Positions 6,414 to 8,121 of a DNA stretch of 8,121 nt are shown in pieces. The translations under genes were made by a program, and so were the position numbers. Below the pieces are notes generated by a model, which was not told the DNA's origin, searched no databases, and worked only from the letters and a program-made list of their open reading frames with translations. Every line of letters starts with the position of its first letter. The stretch's first letter is position 1. Origin of the DNA: Intrasporangium_A sp039812505 (GTDB lineage: Bacteria; Actinomycetota; Actinomycetes; Actinomycetales; Dermatophilaceae); NCBI RefSeq assembly GCF_039812505.1, contig NZ_JBDIAQ010000157.1, forward strand, positions 1 to 8,121, given 5' to 3'.

Positions 6414-6441
6414 AACGGTCGAGCCGACACCGGGTGTTCCC
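6414..6441 (-). promoter_or_regulatory. ECF-sigma-like promoter (GGGAAC-N19-GTT) for the Bax-inhibitor-like gene
   Basis: On the minus strand GGGAAC (6441-6436) is followed after 19 nt by GTT (6416-6414), 58 nt upstream of the ATG. This resembles promoters of thiol-stress and envelope-stress ECF factors (SigR/SigH, SigE) in actinobacteria, whose known pattern is GGAAY plus GTT about 16-20 nt later. I noticed no other such pairing in the intergenic regions of the window. If real, the membrane protein and its coupled small ORF would be stress-induced. Confidence 0.4.
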
Positions 6442-6451
6442 GGCGGATCGG

Positions 6452-6457
6452 CATACT
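6452..6457 (+). promoter_or_regulatory. weak candidate -10 box for the tRNA gene
   Basis: CATACT matches TATAAT at four of six positions and lies 10 nt before the mature tRNA start, placing transcription start almost at the tRNA 5' end. No good -35 is seen. It lies only about 10 bp from the oppositely directed ECF-like promoter, so the two could interfere. Confidence 0.2.
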
Positions 6458-6467
6458 TGGTGGGCAC

Positions 6468-6541
6468 GCCCCCGTAGCCCAATCGGCAGAGGCAGGCGAC
6501 TTAAAATCGCTCGAGTGAGGGTTCGAGTCCCTCCGGGGGTA
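6468..6541 (+). tRNA. tRNA-Leu-like, anticodon UAA, with a short (5-nt) variable loop
   Basis: 74-nt cloverleaf. Acceptor GCCCCCG (6468-6474) pairs with CGGGGGT (6534-6540), with a G1-U72 wobble and discriminator A73 (6541). The D-arm is a 3-bp stem (GCC/GGC) with mismatched C13-A22 and GG in the loop (6485-6486). The anticodon stem is GGCGA/TCGCT with loop CTTAAAA, so the anticodon is TAA (6502-6504). The variable region is CGAGT (6512-6516). The T-arm is GAGGG/CCCTC with loop TTCGAGT. CCA is not encoded (ACCT follows). The 3-bp D-stem, AATCGG D-loop, TTAAAAT loop, G1-U72 and A73 resemble E. coli tRNA-Leu(UAA) as I remember it, but leucine tRNAs normally have a 10-16-nt variable arm. The U8-A14 and A15-U48 pairs are present, so it looks foldable rather than decayed. 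It would read UUA. Charging by LeuRS is likely but not certain. Confidence 0.88.
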
Positions 6542-6544
6542 CCT

Positions 6545-6562
6545 GGCCGATGGGCCGCGGCC
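6545..6562. terminator. GC hairpin between the tRNA and the convergent glycosyltransferase
   Basis: GGCCG (6545-6549) can pair with CGGCC (6558-6562) across an 8-nt loop; the perfect palindrome GGCCGCGGCC at 6553-6562 is an alternative fold. It occupies most of the 26-nt gap between the tRNA and the stop of the glycosyltransferase, where a shared terminator is expected. No T-run is present. Confidence 0.35.
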
Positions 6563-6567
6563 GGCGC

Positions 6568-7926
6568 CTATGACGCGGAGCTGCCGGCCACCGGCGTCGC
6601 CGGAAGCGCGGACCGCTCGACGATGAACCGGCCGAGCTCGGCCTCGTCGCTGAGGTCGACGTACCGCTTGCCACGCGGGTCGAGCTCCTCGAGCGCTCCC
6701 TCACTCGGCGGCTCGGGTGTCCGCTCGGTCCCGGTCAGCTCGTCGAACACCGAGACGTAGCCGCGGGCCTGGGCCGACCAGTCGAGGTCGTCGGCCACCC
6801 GACGGCGGCCGGCCAGCCCGAGACGAAGGCGCAGGCCGTCGTCGTCGAGGAGCCGCTCGACCTGGTCGGCGAAGCCCGAGACGTCGCCGGACTCCGCGTA
6901 CAGCACCGCGTCGCCACCGGTCACCCGGGTCTCGACCAGGTCGAACGAGACGCAGGGCAGGCAGTAGGCCATGTACTCCATCGTCTTGTTCATCGTGGAC
7001 AGGTCGTTGAGCGGGGTCTTCAGGTCGGGCCCGACGCCGACGTCGGCCACGCTGAGGTGGTCGGCGATCATGCCCTTGTCGGCCCGACCGGTGAACGTGA
7101 CCACCTTGTCGAGGTCGAGCTCGGTGCACCGGCGGCGCAGGTCGTCATAGCAGTCGCCGAAGCCGAGCAGCCAGGCGTGCACGTCCTCGCGGCCGCGCTT
7201 GTGGACCAGCTCGTCCATGACGTCGAGAACGGTCTCCACCCCGTCCTGCGGCCCCATGATGCCCAGGTAGGCCAGCACGAACCGGGCCGGCTTTCGGCTC
7301 GCCAGCTCGGAGTAGACGGGGCGCATGACCCGGGTGTCGGGGCAGCTGCGCACCACGGTCACGTCCTCAGGGCGCCGGTCGCCCCGGCGTACCGCAACCG
7401 ACTTGTAGGACTCGTTCGTCGAGGTGACCCGGTCGGCGGTGCGGAAGGTCATCCGCTCGAGCCAGAGCAGGCCGCGGTACTGCAGGCGCTGGGCCCGGGT
7501 CTTCGGCTGACCGAAGCGGGACAGGAACAGCTCCGGGTTGAGGTCGTGGTGGTCGAAGACGAAGCGGACCCCACGGGAGCGCCACAGCCTGGCCAGCGCC
7601 CAGTAGGTGTCGGGCGGGTTGCAGGCCTGCATGACCTGGAACGGCTGCCGGCGCCACACCTTGACCGAGAGCCGGGCCGTCTGCAGCCACGAGTAGCCGA
7701 ACTCGACGGCGTACCCGGGCAGGCCCTCGGCCTGGGGAGCAGGCCGGTACTTGTAGATGTGCACCCCGTCGATGACCTCGTAGGCCGGGTCGCCCGGCCC
7801 CTGCGGGCAGATGACGCTCACCTCGTAGCCGCGCTCGCGCAGGGCCTGGCACTCGAGCCACACCCTTCGGTCGAGCGGTACGGGCAGGTTCTGGACGATG
7901 ATCAGGACGTGCCTCTGGTCAACCAC
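6568..7926 (-). CDS. family 4 glycosyltransferase (GT-B fold), surface-polysaccharide type
   Basis: 452-residue GT-B enzyme of the WbuB-like branch of glycosyltransferase family 4, expected to move a sugar from a nucleotide-sugar to a lipid-linked or growing polysaccharide at the inner membrane face. The N-terminal acceptor domain opens with HVLIIVQNLPVPLDRRVWLE and contains FDHHDLNPELF. The C-terminal donor domain has the glycine-rich loop YLGIMGPQDGVE and the nucleotide-binding stretch STMNKTMEYMAY-LPCVSFD, with Glu317 in EYMA and Glu332 in VETR. The first Glu of the classical EX7E motif is absent, as in related capsule enzymes with NK-EYMA. The last 50 residues are acidic and low in complexity. 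I prefer GTG at 7926, which has GAGGA 7 nt upstream; an in-frame TTG at 7932 would leave a 1-nt spacer. It is 90 nt downstream of a partial gene on the same strand and converges on the tRNA. Donor and acceptor are unknown. Confidence 0.88.
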   Translation of the reverse strand: MVDQRHVLIIVQNLPVPLDRRVWLECQALRERGYEVSVICPQGPGDPAYEVIDGVHIYKYRPAPQAEGLPGYAVEFGYSWLQTARLSVKVWRRQPFQVMQACNPPDTYWALARLWRSRGVRFVFDHHDLNPELFLSRFGQPKTRAQRLQYRGLLWLERMTFRTADRVTSTNESYKSVAVRRGDRRPEDVTVVRSCPDTRVMRPVYSELASRKPARFVLAYLGIMGPQDGVETVLDVMDELVHKRGREDVHAWLLGFGDCYDDLRRRCTELDLDKVVTFTGRADKGMIADHLSVADVGVGPDLKTPLNDLSTMNKTMEYMAYCLPCVSFDLVETRVTGGDAVLYAESGDVSGFADQVERLLDDDGLRLRLGLAGRRRVADDLDWSAQARGYVSVFDELTGTERTPEPPSEGALEELDPRGKRYVDLSDEAELGRFIVERSALPATPVAGSSAS

Positions 7927-8016
7927 GCTCAAATCCTCACATGCCGGACTCGGTGCCGTCTCGGGAACCGGCCCTTGCTGCCAGCCCGACCGGCTCGTGA
8001 CCCCCTCACCTGACCA

Positions 8017-8121
8017 TCACCCGGACCGCCGGAGCGATGCGAGCCGGAGCTTGGCCTGGGAGTAGCCGTCCTTGCCGAGCAGCCGCAGGCCCGCACGCCG
8101 CGCGCCCGCCCGGAGCCCGTC
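8017..8121 (-). CDS. C-terminal 34 residues of an unidentified protein (start outside window)
   Basis: An open frame enters from the right edge and ends at TGA (8019-8017), giving 34 residues. They are rich in Arg, Leu and Ala, with the readable core GKDGYSQAKLRLASLRR. Codon third positions are mostly G/C, and Lys, Asp, Tyr and Gln are spread as in a real protein, unlike the Cys- or Pro-rich other frames. I do not recognise the family. It is on the same strand as the glycosyltransferase with a 90-nt gap, so it may belong to the same polysaccharide operon. The 90-nt gap itself shows only the glycosyltransferase ribosome site. Confidence 0.5.
   Translation of the reverse strand, partial: DGLRAGARRAGLRLLGKDGYSQAKLRLASLRRSG

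Noticed and set aside
6356..6454. Longer N-terminus for the Bax-inhibitor-like protein (start at 6454)
   Set aside because: The extra 33 residues look unlike a protein N-terminus, they would cover both candidate promoters, and the ATG at 6355 has its own GGGGAGG site.
6502..6504. The tRNA as a nonsense suppressor
   Set aside because: The anticodon is UAA, which reads the sense codon UUA. A suppressor of the UAA stop would need anticodon UUA, and the 7-nt loop leaves no ambiguity in position.
5558..6760. A 400-codon plus-strand frame covering the membrane-protein gene and the tRNA
   Set aside because: Asp/Glu/Arg-rich antisense shadow; it crosses a tRNA gene and enters the glycosyltransferase antisense.
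7057..8013. A 318-codon plus-strand frame
   Set aside because: Antisense to the glycosyltransferase, with typical shadow composition and no recognisable motif.
1..8121. CRISPR arrays, insertion sequences, phage or toxin-antitoxin modules
   Set aside because: No regularly spaced repeats, transposase or integrase motifs, terminal inverted repeats or paired small antitoxin/toxin genes were seen. Base composition is uniform across the window.

Overview
This is a very GC-rich window with GTG starts, AGGA/GAGG ribosome sites, mycobacterial-type surface lipoprotein and thiolase genes, and a tRNA without an encoded CCA end. All of this points to a high-GC actinomycete. From memory, the order and relative strands of cbs, an SGNH/GDSL hydrolase, a thiolase and a Bax-inhibitor-1-like membrane protein match the Mycobacterium tuberculosis block Rv1077 (cbs) - Rv1075c - Rv1074c (fadA3) - Rv1072. 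The window therefore looks like a conserved actinobacterial chromosomal neighbourhood. A lipoprotein gene has been added between the hydrolase and the thiolase, and lipU is missing.

Layout, left to right. 1-1362 (-): cystathionine beta-synthase, running off the left edge. 1363-1616: divergent intergenic region with two strong inverted repeats. 1617-2762 (+): membrane-anchored SGNH hydrolase. 2802-3563 (-): LprG/LppX-like lipoprotein, convergent with the hydrolase. 3564-3818: divergent intergenic region with candidate promoters. 3819-5042 (+): thiolase. 5043-5141: convergent gap filled with nested palindromes, a likely bidirectional terminator. 5142-5492 (-): small protein of unknown function, whose start overlaps the end of the Bax-inhibitor-like gene at 5489-6355 (-). 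6356-6467: divergent region with an ECF-sigma-like promoter facing the membrane protein. 6468-6541 (+): a tRNA with UAA anticodon. 6568-7926 (-): family-4 glycosyltransferase. 8017-8121 (-): the C-terminal end of an unidentified gene.

The genes do not form one pathway. cbs serves transsulfuration, the thiolase serves acyl-CoA metabolism, and the hydrolase and lipoprotein are envelope proteins that may handle lipids. The glycosyltransferase, with the partial gene upstream, probably starts a surface-polysaccharide region. The most unusual element is the tRNA. Its D-arm, anticodon loop, G1-U72 pair and A73 resemble bacterial tRNA-Leu(UAA), but its variable region is only 5 nt instead of the long arm expected of leucine tRNAs. 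No UUA codon is visible in any protein-coding gene of the window. Apart from this I see no clear new multi-gene system. The other points of interest are the ATGA-coupled membrane protein and small ORF, and several unexplained palindromes.
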